Positions 47,401-57,702 are shown, numbered from the stretch's first letter. The stretch is 64,000 nt of DNA from Pleurodeles waltl (GCF_031143425.1 NC_090439.1:641143465-641207464); one strand, 5' to 3'. Notes: a model not told the origin generated them from the sequence alone. A program made the numbers and translations.

Positions 47401-48363
47401 TCACTGGAAATATTGCTGGATGACTGAGTCCCTGTTGTCAATGTCTTCTTCCTCTGCTTCCTCCTCATCACTGTCCACAGGCTCCACAGCTGCCACAACA
47501 CCGCCATCTGGACCATCCTCCTGCAGAAAAGGCACCTGTCGTTGCAAAGCCAAGTTGTGAAGCATACAGCAGGCCACGATGATCTGGCACACCTTCTTTG
47601 GTGAGTAGAATAGGGAACCACCTGTCATATGGAGGCACCTGAACCTGGCCTTCAGGAGGCCGAAGGTGCGTTCGATCACCCTCCTAGTCCGCCCATGGGT
47701 CTCATTGTAGCGTTCCTCTGCCCTGGTCCTGGGATTCCTCTCTTGGGTCAGTAGCCATGACAGGTTGGGGTAACCAGAGTCCCCTAAAAGCCACACCCGG
47801 TGCCTTTGGAGTTGACCCATCACATAAGGGATGCTGCTATTCCGCAGGATGTAGGCGTCATGCACAGAGCCAGGGAATATAGCATTTACCTGGGAGATGT
47901 ACTGGTCTGCCAAACATACCATCTGTACATTCATGGAATGATAACTCTTCCAGTTCCTGTACAGCTGTTCACTCCTGTGGGGGGGGACCAGAGCTACATG
48001 GGTCCCATCAATGGCACCTATGATGTTGGGGATATGTCCAAGGGCATAGAAGTCACCTTTCACTGTAGGCAAGTCCTCCACCTGAGGGAAAACGATATAG
48101 CTCCGCATGTGTTTCAGAAGGGCAGACAACACTCTGGACAACACGTTGGAAAACATAGGCTGGGACATCCCTGATGCCATGGCCACTGTTGTTTGAAATG
48201 ACCCACTTGCCAGGAAATGGAGCACTGATAGCACCTGCACTTGAGGGGGGATTCCTGTGGAATGGCGGATTGCTGACATCAGGTCAGGCTCCAACTGGGT
48301 ACACAGTTCCTGGATTGTGGCACGGTCAAACCTGTAGGTGATGATCAAACTTCTTTCCTCCAT
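47401..48363 (-). CDS. E2 gene B: HARBI1-type DDE transposase, N-terminally cut
   Basis: From the internal Met (MEERSLIITYRFDR) 320 codons are open to the QQYFQ end. They contain an N-terminal helical region with VLSVLHFLASGSFQTTVAMA and FSNVLSRVLSALL, then the DDE nuclease: GAIDGTH (Asp about 119 from this Met), GSVHDAYILRNS, GDSGYPNLSWLL (Asp about 195) and RRVIERTFGLLKARF (Glu about 231), with 35 residues between the second Asp and the Glu. An acidic tail follows (DSDEEEAEEED). Upstream the homologous frame has a stop: NPPVY is followed by TGA (48387-48385) where E3 has CGA. The E3 start codon ATG is CGG here. Any protein would lack about 14 N-terminal residues. The family cuts at TIRs and inserts at TWA sites. 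Confidence 0.88.
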   Translation of the reverse strand: MEERSLIITYRFDRATIQELCTQLEPDLMSAIRHSTGIPPQVQVLSVLHFLASGSFQTTVAMASGMSQPMFSNVLSRVLSALLKHMRSYIVFPQVEDLPTVKGDFYALGHIPNIIGAIDGTHVALVPPHRSEQLYRNWKSYHSMNVQMVCLADQYISQVNAIFPGSVHDAYILRNSSIPYVMGQLQRHRVWLLGDSGYPNLSWLLTQERNPRTRAEERYNETHGRTRRVIERTFGLLKARFRCLHMTGGSLFYSPKKVCQIIVACCMLHNLALQRQVPFLQEDGPDGGVVAAVEPVDSDEEEAEEEDIDNRDSVIQQYFQ

Positions 48364-48411
48364 TGTCAACAGGTCCACCAGCGGTCAGTACACCGGAGGA
48401 TTCCGCCATCT

Positions 48412-48886
48412 CCCCACATGTCCCAGCGGACAGTGCCTATGAAGGACAACAGCGACCAGACAGTCAAACAAGTCAGATGTATGCACCCACAGTCTACACA
48501 GAACATGATTCATACACAAAATGTGGCCTGTATTTGTGTTGTGAGACAAGGCCTAGGTATGTGTGACGCAGTTGGTAATTAGGCCATGTGGGCCCCTGAA
48601 ATGGCGGCTGCCTGACCTCTAAATTGGGACAATGGGATGTGAGGTAACTGCGCTGGCGTTGTACACCGTCGTGGTAGGCAGTCGAAGACCGCAGCGCAAT
48701 GCTGCATTGGTTAACATTGGATCCTATGGGTCCCAGGAGCCAATGACGATGTACGCCGGCGGTGACGGTACGCACCGCCGCGGACGTCACCGCCATTTTC
48801 TATCTGTTCAATCACTCAATACCTGATCTTCGACAGGAGAGGACATACACTGCAAGTGCTGCTGTGACCTCGGTCTGGAAGAGACA
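48412..48886. promoter_or_regulatory. Divergent promoter between genes B and C of E2
   Basis: A GC- and CpG-rich interval separates the two divergent genes and is conserved with E3. It holds CCGCCATTTT at 48790-48799 and AAATGGCGGC at 48599-48608, YY1-like motifs facing opposite ways. CCAAT at 48740-48744 and the ATTGG near 48706 lie between them. Gene B has a conserved acceptor (ttgtccttcatag on the minus strand near 48430), indicating a 5'UTR intron. Confidence 0.5.
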
Positions 48887-51800
48887 ATGGCTCGTGCGTC
48901 TGGGGAAAGGGCCCCTGCCTTCACTGCAGAGGAGTTGGAGAAGCCCGTCGACGGGGTCCTCCCCCAGTACAAGCTACTCTACGGTCCTCCAGACCAACAG
49001 GTAAGTACACAGGGAGCATGTTGTATGGGCTATGCCTGTGTGGAGAGGGCTGGTTGTAAGAAGGAAGGGGGCTCAGTTCTGCGTTCATGAAGGACAGTGA
49101 ATGCATGTGCCACATGGCAAGGGTAGGGATGGGGGCCACTCACTTTGATGGTGCAGTTGGTAATGACCTCTCTTCTTCCCCTGTACATGTCATGTAGGTC
49201 AGCGCCCACCATAAGAAGGATATTTGGGGTGCCATCGCCAAGGACGTCCGGACCCTGGGGGTCCACCACAGACGGAGCACCCACTGCCGGAAGAGATGGG
49301 AGGACATTCGCCGCTGGAGCAAGAAGACGGCGGAGGCTCAGCTGGGGATGGCCTCCCAACGTGGGAGGGGTGCCCGTTGAACCATGACCCCCCTGATGTT
49401 CCGGATCCTGGCGGTGGCCTACCCTGAGTTGGATGGGCGCTGGAGGGTGTCACAGCAGACACAAGGGGGTGAGTACGCTATCATTCAGTGGACTTTGCGC
49501 GCAGTTAAGGTGTCTGGGTGGGGGAGGAGGGCTGTGGGTTTCCCTAGGCCAGGGCGAGTTCTGTAGGCTAGGCCCCTCCGTAATGCAGGCCATGTGGCAC
49601 CCCACCCTACCTCTGTAGAGTGCCAAGTACAGGTATTCATGCCCCTATGTCATCTATGTGTGCAGATGTCGTCCATAGCCATTTAGGCCATTTCCCAGGA
49701 ATTGCATCTGTAGAGCCCATCAGCGCGACGTAGTGCAGGGGGCTGCTGTGTCTGTATTGTCCGCCAATGGTAGATTTAAGCCATGCACTCAACCTGTCTT
49801 TCTTCTGTCGTCCCCCCCCCCCTTTTTGTGGTCTCCCTGTTCTTGTGTGCATTAGCATCATCAGACGGAGGTACAGTGGCACCGGAGCACGAGGGAGCTG
49901 CATCCCACATGGCCATGGAGGGCCACACCACGGACTCAGAATACACCAGTGGGACGGAGGGCGAGGGGAGCACCACGGCGGTCACAGGATCTGCAACCAG
50001 CGACACGGACTCATCCTCCGATGGGAGCTCCCTTGTGGAGGCGGCAACATCTGTGCCCCCCACTTCTACAGGTACAGCCGCCACCCCCCCTACCAGCACC
50101 GCCCTCCCAGCAGCCCCTCAGCCTTCGCCCCATGCCCGCTGACCCAGGAGGGTGGGCATCACTTTTGCCCCAGGCACCTCAGGCCCTGCCCCTGTCACCT
50201 CTGCTGCCGTCAGTGAGGAGGCCATTGACCTCCTCAGGTCCCTCACTGTTGGGCAGTCTACCATTTTGAATGCCATCTAGGGTGTAGAAAGGGAGTTGCA
50301 ACACACAAATGCATTCCTGGAGGGCCTTCATTCTGGCCAGGCTGCCCTTCATCGAACCCTGCAAACTCTGGCCTCAGCACTGATGGCAGCCATTGTCCCT
50401 GTGTCCAGCCTCCCCCCTCCAACTTCCTCCACCCAGACCCAATCCCCTGTACCCCAGCCTATCCCAAGCACACCATCAGACCAGCCTGCACACACCTCAC
50501 CACACAAGGGAAGCTCAGGCAAACATAAGCACCACACATCCCACAGGCACTCACGCAAGCATCACACACATACAGACACACCAACATCCACTGCCTCCAC
50601 TGTGTCCCCCTCCTCCTCGTCTCCCTTCTCCCTCCCAGTCTCGTCTACACTCACACCTGCATGCACTACCACTACAGCCACTACGTCCCGCACCAGCACA
50701 CCCACCACCACACACCGCTCATGTGCAGTCACCACCCCCACTACCATTTCCACGTCCCCTGTGTCCTCTCCCAGTGTGTCTGTGACGCCCCCTCCGAAGA
50801 TACACAAACGCAGGCACACACCCACCCAACAGCCATCCACCTCACGACAGCCTCCAGCCCATGCACCTGCACCCAAATCCACAAAAGTTACACCTCCTAC
50901 AACCACCACCTCTTCCTCCACTCCCAAGCCCCCTCCAGCTACCCGTCCCAGTGTCTCCAAAAACCTTTTCCTCTCCACCCTTAACCTATTTCCCCCCACC
51001 CCCGTCCAACTCATAGGTCCCGTACTAGCACCTCAGCCAAAAAATCTCCAGGACCAGTGGTGCCTGTTGTTACAGGTATGTAGTGCACCGGCCACCAGGC
51101 CAGCCAGTGTGGCACGGAGCCACAGCACAACCAGTCCCCCCCGTGAACCACCAGAAGTTGGACAGTGCCCGGCGGGAGAGGGGGAAGACTCCAGCCAGCA
51201 AAGCCGCTCACAGGGGACCCGGGGGGAATGTCGACTCAGCTGTGACTCCTCCCAAGGTGGGGAAGGGGCAGAAGAAATCTCCAAAGTCTGGGAGGAGCAG
51301 CACGGCGGAGAAGACCTCCATCATCCTCACTGCTCAGGAGGCCAGCACCAGCCCCATCGTCACTGGCCAGGAGGCCACCGCCATAGTCACAGCCCAGGAG
51401 GCCACCGTCAGCCCCATCGTCACTGCCCAGGAGGCCACCGTCAGCCCCATCGTCACTGGCCAGGAGGCCACCGCCAGAGTCATTGCCCAGGAGGCCACCG
51501 TCAGCCCCATCGCCACTGCCCAGGAGGCCACCGTTAGCCCCAGGGTCACTGTCCAGGAGGCCACCGTCAGCCCCATCGTCACTGCTCAGGAGGCCACCAT
51601 CAGCCCCATCTTCACTGGCCAGGAGGCCACCGCCAGAGTCACTGGCCAGGAGACCACCGTCAGCCCTATCGTCACTGGCCAGGAGACCACCGCCAGAGTC
51701 ACTGCCCAGGAGGCCACCGTCAGCCCCATCGTCACTGCCCAGGAGGCCATTGCCAGCCCCAGAGTCACTGGCCAGGAGGCCACCGCCAGAGTCACTGCCC

Positions 51801-52030
51801 AGGAGGCCACCGTCAGCCCCATCGTCACTGCCCAGGAGGCCACCGCCAGCCCCAGAGTCACTGGCCAGGAGGCCACCGTCAGTCCCATCGTCACTGCCCA
51901 GGAGGCCACCGCCAGCCCCATCGTCACTGCCCAGGAGGCCCCGGCCAGAGTCACTGCCCATGAGGCCACCGCCAGCTACAGCCCAGTTGGCCAGGAGGGC
52001 CCCGCAAGCCACAGCCCAGCTGACCCATGA
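48887..52030 (+). pseudogene. E2 gene C: TSNARE1-type Myb/SANT-like protein, with stops
   Basis: Exons are 48887-49000 (38 codons), 49198-49468 (90 codons plus one base) and 49856-52030. All junctions are GT-AG and phases match E3. The N-terminal domain reads FTAEELEKPVDGVLPQYKL, then HHKKDIWGAIAKDVRTLGV and HCRKRWEDIRRWSKKTAEA. Exon 3 has an acidic Ser/Thr stretch, a helical region (SEEAIDLLRSLTVGQS...FLEGLHSGQAALHRTLQTL), a long Ser/Thr/Pro tail and a repeat region of AQEATVSPIVT units. Disabling changes: TGA at 49378-49380, TGA at 50140-50142, TAG at 50278-50280 and a frameshift near 51050. The stop at 52028-52030 matches the end of the E3 gene. No SNARE domain is present. Confidence 0.85.
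51336..52000 (+). repeat. In-frame tandem repeat in E2 gene C
   Basis: About 20 imperfect units of 27-39 nt, built on GCCCAGGAGGCCACCGTCAG with CCCCATCGTCACT, encode (A/G)QEATVSPIVT-like peptides. The segment is absent at this length from E3, where only a few such units (AAQEEPTTPI, AAQGGPSPAGQEGP) precede the stop. Confidence 0.85.
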
Positions 52031-52080
52031 AGGACCGCCAGCCACAGCCCTGCTGGGCAATGAAGGAGCGCCTTGGCAAG

Positions 52081-52290
52081 GACCGCTGAACAGGGCAAAG
52101 ACCGCCATGGACTGCGCCGCTGAACAGGTCTGACACTGGCAACTCAAGCACCGCTGAACAGGCCAAGGACCGCTGAATAGGGCAAAGACCGCCATGGACT
52201 GCACCGCTGAACAGGTCTGACACTGGCAACTCAAGCACCGCTGAACAGGCCAAGGACCGCTGAACAGGGCAAAGACCACCATGGAATGCA
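52081..52290 (+). repeat. Two tandem copies, about 82 bp each
   Basis: The block AGACCGCCATGGACTGC(G/A)C..GAACAGGTCTGACACTGG..CAAGCACCGCTGAACAGGCC appears twice, plus a partial third. It lies just after the gene C stop. Confidence 0.75.
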
Positions 52291-52339
52291 CCGCTAGCCC
52301 ATTTGCGGCAGGGGCAGTGACGCAACTGGGACCGTCACG

Positions 52340-52690
52340 GGGTGTATGCTGCACTCTGGCCACCAGTCCCCCTCCAGAACCAGTGGAGAACAGCATCCAC
52401 TCCGTCTGTCCTTGGCAGGATGAAGCACTCTGGACACCAGTCCCCCTCCAGAACCAGTGGAGAACAGCATCCACTCCGCCTGTCCTTGGCAGGATGAAGC
52501 ACTCTGGGCACCAGTCCCCCTCCAGAACCAGTGGAGAACAGCATCCACTCCGTCTGTCCTTGGCAGGATGAAGCACTCTGGGCACCAGTCCCCCTCCAGA
52601 ACCAGTGGAGAACAGCATCCACTCCGTCCGTACTTGGCAGGATGAAGCACTCTGGGCACCAGTCCCCCTCCAGAACCAGTGGAGACCTGC
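52340..52690 (+). repeat. 74-bp tandem repeat, about five copies
   Basis: The unit starts CCAGTCCCCCTCCAGAACCA and ends GATGAAGCACTCTGG. Repeats begin at 52363, 52437 and onward every 74 bp with very few changes, so expansion was recent. No counterpart of this unit was noticed in E3 or E1. Confidence 0.85.
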
Positions 52691-52694
52691 ATCC

Positions 52695-53125
52695 ACTTGA
52701 GAGACTGTGGCTTTGCACTCCCCAGGATTGCACAGTGGGCATGCCACCCACTGTAGAGACTTGAGAGACTGTGGCTTTGCACTCCCCAGGATTGCACAGT
52801 GGGCAACCCACCCACTGTAGAGACTTGAGAGACTGTGGCTTTGCACTCCCCAGGATATGGCAGTGGGCAACCCACCCACTTTAGAGACTTGAGAGACTGT
52901 GGCTTTGCACTCCCCAGGATTGCACAGTGGGCAAGCCATCCACTTGTTAGACTTGAGAGACTGTGGCTTTGCACTCCCCAGGATTCCACAGTGGGCAACC
53001 CAACCACTGTAGAGACTTGAGAGACTGTGGATTTGCACTCGCCAGGATATGGCAGTGGGCAACCCACCCACTGTAGAGACTTGAGAGACTGTGACTTTGC
53101 ACTCCCCAGGATACATCAGTGGGCA
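52695..53125 (+). repeat. 64-bp tandem repeat, about seven copies
   Basis: The unit contains GAGACTGTGGCTTTGCACTC, CCCAGGAT and CAGTGGGCA, and starts at 52701, 52765, 52829, 52893 and so on. The same 64-bp unit occurs in E3 at 57703-57950 in inverse orientation, so this satellite is a shared component of the element downstream of gene C. Confidence 0.85.
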
Positions 53126-53356
53126 TGGAGCCCCCTCGTGGATCTGGCATGGTGCACTCATCCGGCTGAGGTGCCCCCCCTTCCCTTCCCCCTGAGGTGC
53201 CTGTTGTATTTCGATCTGATGCCCCTGCAGTGTTCTCTCCGTTTGGATTGGGTATTTTGTGTGGGCCTCACCCATGCATTTTGGGCCCAGTGGTCCACGG
53301 ACTATGAATGGTGCCATACCTGCACTACTAATCGTGGTGTATATTTTGTTTATTGT

Positions 53357-53380
53357 GTATATATATATATATATATAGGT
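53357..53380. repeat. TA dinucleotide tract
   Basis: A run of TA repeats lies in the 3' non-coding part of E2. Confidence 0.8.
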
Positions 53381-53990
53381 ATATATTTGCTTACTGTAAT
53401 TTGATATATTACAATGGTTCCCCTCATTTCCTTTTGTCTTTGCATTCTTCCTGGGGGGTTGGGGGGTGTTACTGTAATGTATAGATATGCATTGGTGTGT
53501 GTGTTGTAGTGGGTGAGGGTCGGGGTGGGGGTTGGGATGTTGGTTGTGTGTGTCCTTGTGTTTTTGCCTCCCCCTCCCTTATGTCGTAGGTGCAGTACTC
53601 ACCGTGGTCTTCGCCGCAGGCGTTGATGATCCTCGTAGAGGAGCAGGAAGACTAGCGCTGGCAGAATATGGAGTTCCGGCTCCATGGTGCCCTCCTTCCT
53701 CGTGGAGTGTGTAGAGGTGAGCATTTTCCCTTTGAAATGTCTGTTTCCGCCATGTTTTTATCCGCGGTGAATCCGCCCCGGAAAAGGTGGCGGATTGGTA
53801 GGTTGTGATACTGTGGGTGGTACATTGTCTTCCGCCTGTCTGTTGGTGGTGACCGCCGCGCTCTTTGTTTATACCGCGTGGCGGTCGGAGTGTTAAAGTG
53901 GCTGTCTTTGTTGGCGGTTTCCGCCAGGGTCATAATTCCAATTTTTTTACGGCTGGCCTGTTGGCGGTCTTACCGCCGCTTTAACACCGT

Positions 53991-54013
53991 CCGCCAGGGT
54001 TGTAATGACCACC
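53991..54013 (+). repeat. E2 right terminal inverted repeat
   Basis: CCGCCAGGGTTGTAATGACC plus ACC is the inverse of the left end with a few mismatches. L1 ORF1 sequence resumes immediately after it. Confidence 0.85.
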
Positions 54014-54410
54014 ACAATCTCAGCCTCAGATTCTTCCAAGACCATTGCCCTTTTGATAAGAGAAACTACATATTTTTTCAAATCTTCTCCCTCCGCTCCT
54101 TCTGGCACATTTAAAATTCTTTAATTGTTCCTTCTAGAGTTATTTTCTAAATGTTCTAGCTTCTCCCTCAAGTCACGCTCACTCCCTCTTAACAATTGAA
54201 TTTCTTTTTTGTTCCTACTCAGTTCTCCTTTTATAACTTCAACCGAATCCTGGAGGGCTTGAGATCTAAGAGCCAAAAGATAGTTTTTTTTTTTCCCAGT
54301 GATTCAGAAGCCAACCTTATCTCACTTTGATTTGACCCGTAAATCGCGAAACCCTTTTTGATATTATCTGTAACTGACCAGAGCATACTTTCCAATGTTT
54401 TAGGTTCAGG

Positions 54411-54556
54411 CAGTGGCGTAGCGTGGGTTGTCAGCACCCGGGGCAAGGCAAGTACTTTGCGCCCCCTAACCCGTGGATTTTAGCACTCGAGTCCCCCCCT
54501 CAGATGTTGCGCCCGGTGCGGCCGCCCCCCCCTGCACCCCCCACGCTACGCCACTG
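54411..54556. mobile_element. hAT-type MITE, 146 bp, perfect 8-bp target duplication
   Basis: Terminal inverted repeats CAGTGGCGTAGCGTGGG and CCCACGCTACGCCACTG bound the element. GGTTCAGG occurs on both sides (54403-54410 and 54557-54564). The CAGTGGCGTA end and 8-bp duplication are hAT hallmarks. The interior includes a C-rich tract and no gene. It lies inside L1 ORF1. Confidence 0.9.
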
Positions 54557-55400
54557 GGTTCAGGCACCACAGCCTGAACCTGAGCCTGAGAGTCTAACAA
54601 ATGTGAAGGATCCCTATTTTCCGAAGGTCCAGACGAGTCGAGAATCTTCTGCGTCTCCAAGACATTCACTCCTCCCCTGGCCTTGTCTTGATGTGTAACT
54701 TGACTTGCGTTGAGAGATAAATCGAGAGAAAGTTCTGTCAATGGAGAGGACACAGATCCCCCCTTATCCAGCTCCAGGTCTTGCATACGCAGGGATCCCT
54801 CTCTCTGTACTTGCTCCATCTGGGTTCTACTAAGGGCAAAGCCCTAAAATAAGCCCATAGAGATGGGGTAACTTTGGTACTAAAAACACTAATTCTTTGC
54901 CTAGATGTTATTATCTTAAGATTACACACTTCTTATTTTCTTCTGGGTTTTTTCAACTTATCAAGCAGTTGCCCCCCTCTTCTTCACCCTCCTGGTCTAC
55001 ACAAATACTCTGGTCACCTGCCACAGCCTCCACAAGGGATTTCCTTACCCCACCTGCTGTCCTCTCGGTTTCCAGAAGCTCCAGGGTTGCACAGCGTGAC
55101 AAGAAAGTTGCAGCACGAGTAGTGCTGCCTCTGCCCACGTTCCCCCAGAGGGAAACACATGAGGCAACTCAGCGACTCCTTTGCAGCTCCAGGGCGGCGC
55201 GAGTACAACTTGCCGCCCCACCGTTGCCTTCCCTATCGAGAGCGCAGCCCTCGAGACACATGCAGCTGCCAATCCACCACCAATCCAGAATCCGAAGAGG
55301 AAAAGAAACCCTTTCAGAACCCTTCTGCCGGGAAATCCAGGTGAGCACTCAGCGCATGGCCGTCCTGCCGCCTGCCATGTTCTCCCAGGAGTGATGATTA

Positions 55401-55758
55401 CCAACTGATCTTGGAATCAAATTAAATCCTGAGGTAAGTAAAATTATTATTGGAAGATGCACACACTCCTCAAGGTGACTATGCAGCCCAGTACTTTTAC
55501 TGGGTGTATATTCCTCCTGTGTCTGCTCCAGCATCACCCAAACAGCCTTTATCCCCATCTTATATAATTCACTCTTCTCTGGCTTTTGCTTTATTCCCTT
55601 CTGTTTTATCTCTTTGTCACATCTAATCTCCTGTTCCTCCATGCAGCATTCTTTGCATGTGAGAAGTCTGGTCAAATTCTGCAATTCTGCAATTGACACC
55701 ATTGTCTCTGGTTCAAATTCGTAACCTTTTAGCCTCTTGACTTCATTAAAATGAATAG
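55401..55758. other. Unassigned stretch with a minus-strand open frame
   Basis: A 117-codon frame on the minus strand (55702-55349) starts MVSIAELQNLTRLLTCKECC and is rich in Lys and Glu. It resembles no family that I know. It sits upstream of the L1 5' region and could belong to it or to another old element. Confidence 0.2.
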
Positions 55759-56145
55759 TGTTAGACCTGATAAAAATGGTGTGGCATGCCCCCCAAACTT
55801 TTAGCCTTCACTGTCCTGTTTTGCTGGATTTGTTTTTGTTGGCATTAGGACTCTAGGACTTTACCACCACTAACCAGTGCTAAAGTGTTTGTGCTCTCTC
55901 CTGCAAACATGGTAAAATTGGCATACACCTAATTGGCACTTTTAATTTACTTGTGCTACCCTGGTAATTGGAACTACATGTGCCCAGGACCTGTAGGGTA
56001 AATACTACTAGTGGGCCTGCAGCAGTGCCACCCACCAAAGTAGCCTTTTAAAACATGTCTCATACCTGCCACTGCAATCTGAAGTGCAGTTCTAAACTAC
56101 AATATTGACTTGGCAAAATAAAATGAAACCTGCCTACTTATTGAT
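55759..56145 (+). repeat. LTR fragment of the TGTTAGAC family
   Basis: Starts TGTTAGACCTGATAAAAATG and shares with the solo LTR at 2649 the words AACCAGTGCTAAAGTG, AACATGGTA.AATTGGC, AATTG(G/A)CACTTTTAAT and AAACATGTCTCA. It breaks off near 56120, just before another LTR start. Confidence 0.6.
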
Positions 56146-56844
56146 TGTTAGACTTGGCATCCTTGGCGTGGTCTCACCTTACTTTTTGCCTCTGTTTCCC
56201 AGGTTGTCGATGTGTGCTAGACTGTTTTTGCAGTTTTTGTTACTCTGGGCACTTTACCACTGCTATCCAGTGCTAAAGTGCAAGTGCTCCTATGTAAAAT
56301 ATATGTGTAATTGGCTTTCCATGATTGGCCTATTTGATTTACTGGTAAATCCCTAGTATAGTGCACTAGTGGTGCCCAGGGCCTATAAACCAAATGCTAC
56401 TAGTGGGCCTGCAGTGCTGGTTGTGCAATCCACATTAGTAGCTCTGTAAGCATGGCTCAGACCTGCCACTCCAGTGTCTGTGACTGCAGTTGTAACTGCC
56501 AATTCGACTTGGCAAGTGTACCCACTTGTCAGGCCTAAACCATCAATTTTTATGCATGTAAGGCACCCCTAAGGTAGGCCCTAGGTAGCCCCAGGGGCAG
56601 GATGCAGTGTATGTTAAAGGTGGGGCATGTGCTTCTGTGTTTTACATGTCCTGACAGTGAAATACTGCCAATTTTGGTTTTCACTATTGCAAGGCCTATC
56701 TCTCTCATGGGTTAACATGGGGGCTGCCTTTAAATATTATTAAAGCTCAGATTCCCTTTGAGAGCATATAGACATGTGGAGTTTGGGGTCTCTGAACTCA
56801 CAATTTAAAAATACATCTTTTAGTGAAATTGAATTTTAGACTAT
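56146..56844 (+). repeat. LTR fragment of the TGTTAGAC family, cut by E3
   Basis: Starts TGTTAGACTTGGCATCCTTG, contains CCAGTGCTAAAGTGCAAGTG and TACTAGTGGGCCTGCAG, and runs to 56844, where the E3 end begins in mid-LTR. The rest presumably lies beyond the window on the far side of E3. Confidence 0.65.
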
Positions 56845-57702
56845 GGCCCTCATTCTGACCCTGGCGGTCGGTGATAATGCGGCGGCCAAGCCGCCAACAG
56901 GCCGGCGGTCCAAAATATGCAATTCTGACCCTGGCGGGAACCGCCAACACAGCCCGCCGCATTAACACTCCGCCCGCCACGGCGGAACAAACAAACAGCG
57001 CGGCGGTCCCCGCCAACAGCCAGGCGGCAGACAATGTACCGCCCACCCTATCACGACCCACCAATCCGCCACCTTTTCCTGGGCGGGAGCACCGCCGATA
57101 AAAACACGGCGGAAACAGACTACGAACGGGAAAACGCTCACCTCTACGCACTCCACGCGAGATTCCGGCAGTATGGAACCCGAGCTGCAGGTCATCCCCG
57201 CACTCCTATACCTGCTCATATACCAGGAGCACGCCCGGCGGCGCGGAAGACATCGGTGAGTACTGCACCTACGACACAGGGGAGGGAAAAGATTACCGGC
57301 ACACACCCACCCACCCACACCCACTACAACACACACATCAATGCATTCCCACAGATCACTGTCACAACCCACAAACCCCCCCCCCCCCGAAATAATGCAA
57401 AGACCAAAAGAAGAGATCATAAACGGACAGATATATTGAAATATGGACACCAGTAATCCCAATAAATAAATAAACTATGTACAAAATATATACAGCTACT
57501 AAATGTAGTCCAACCACTGTCCGTGGACCACAGGGGTCCTGTGCAAAGGGGCAAGGCCCAGTCCCATGACAAGAACTCCACGGAGAGAACACTGCAGGGG
57601 CATCAGAAAGAAAATAGGACAGGCACCTCAGGGGGAAGGGAAGGGGGGGCACCTCAGCCACTTGAGTACACGACGCCAGATCCACGAGGGGACTCCATGA
57701 CC

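Larger units (their letters stand above)
44806..54013 (+). mobile_element. Three-gene Harbinger element E2, both ends present
   Basis: This 9.2-kb element has a left end GGGGGTCATTACAACATTGG and a right end complementary to GGTGGTCATTACAACCCTGG. The flanking triplets ata and aca form a near target duplication. It sits inside L1 ORF1. Order: gene A (+), gene B (-), divergent promoter, gene C (+), tandem repeats. All three genes carry damage, so this copy is non-autonomous, though its ends and most of the transposase core remain. The size far exceeds the usual 3-6 kb of animal Harbinger elements. Confidence 0.92.
44430..54819 (-). pseudogene. L1 ORF1, interrupted by E2 and a hAT MITE
   Basis: The frame starts MEQVQREGSLRMQDLELDKG at 54819. 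It is broken at 54556-54411 by the hAT MITE, then continues as a coiled-coil segment and LENNSRRNN.RILNVPEGAE (RNA-recognition domain start) to about 54017. There E2 is inserted. At 44805 it resumes with IHRDPFQRNPNKKKPWKIL, LKERILTKALGGKSLEGEEF and, past a TAA near 44570, FPANLVVMHKNKMHNIRDP and VDELLESIKK (C-terminal domain). The protein is a nucleic-acid chaperone for L1 RNA. Besides the two insertions there are internal stops. Confidence 0.8.
40476..55400 (-). mobile_element. L1-type LINE, split by E2 and a hAT MITE
   Basis: On the minus strand the order is a non-coding 5' region (about 55400-54820), ORF1 (54819 to about 44430, interrupted) and ORF2 (44181 to about 40480). Removing E2 (44806-54013) and the 146-bp hAT element leaves an L1 of roughly 5.5 kb. 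The 3' side is interrupted by the palindromic MITE at 40475. Continuation to its left is uncertain. The 5' limit is approximate. Both ORFs contain stops, so it is inactive. Confidence 0.8.

Noticed and set aside
52695..53125. Regular direct repeats resembling a CRISPR array
   Set aside because: Units are contiguous 64-mers without unique spacers, lie in a eukaryotic transposon, and no cas genes are present.
51236..53317. Long minus-strand frame (693 codons) across E2
   Set aside because: It is antisense to gene C and its 64-bp and 74-bp tandem repeats. Composition is repetitive (GLLGSDDGA-like) and arises because repeat units lack stops in that frame.
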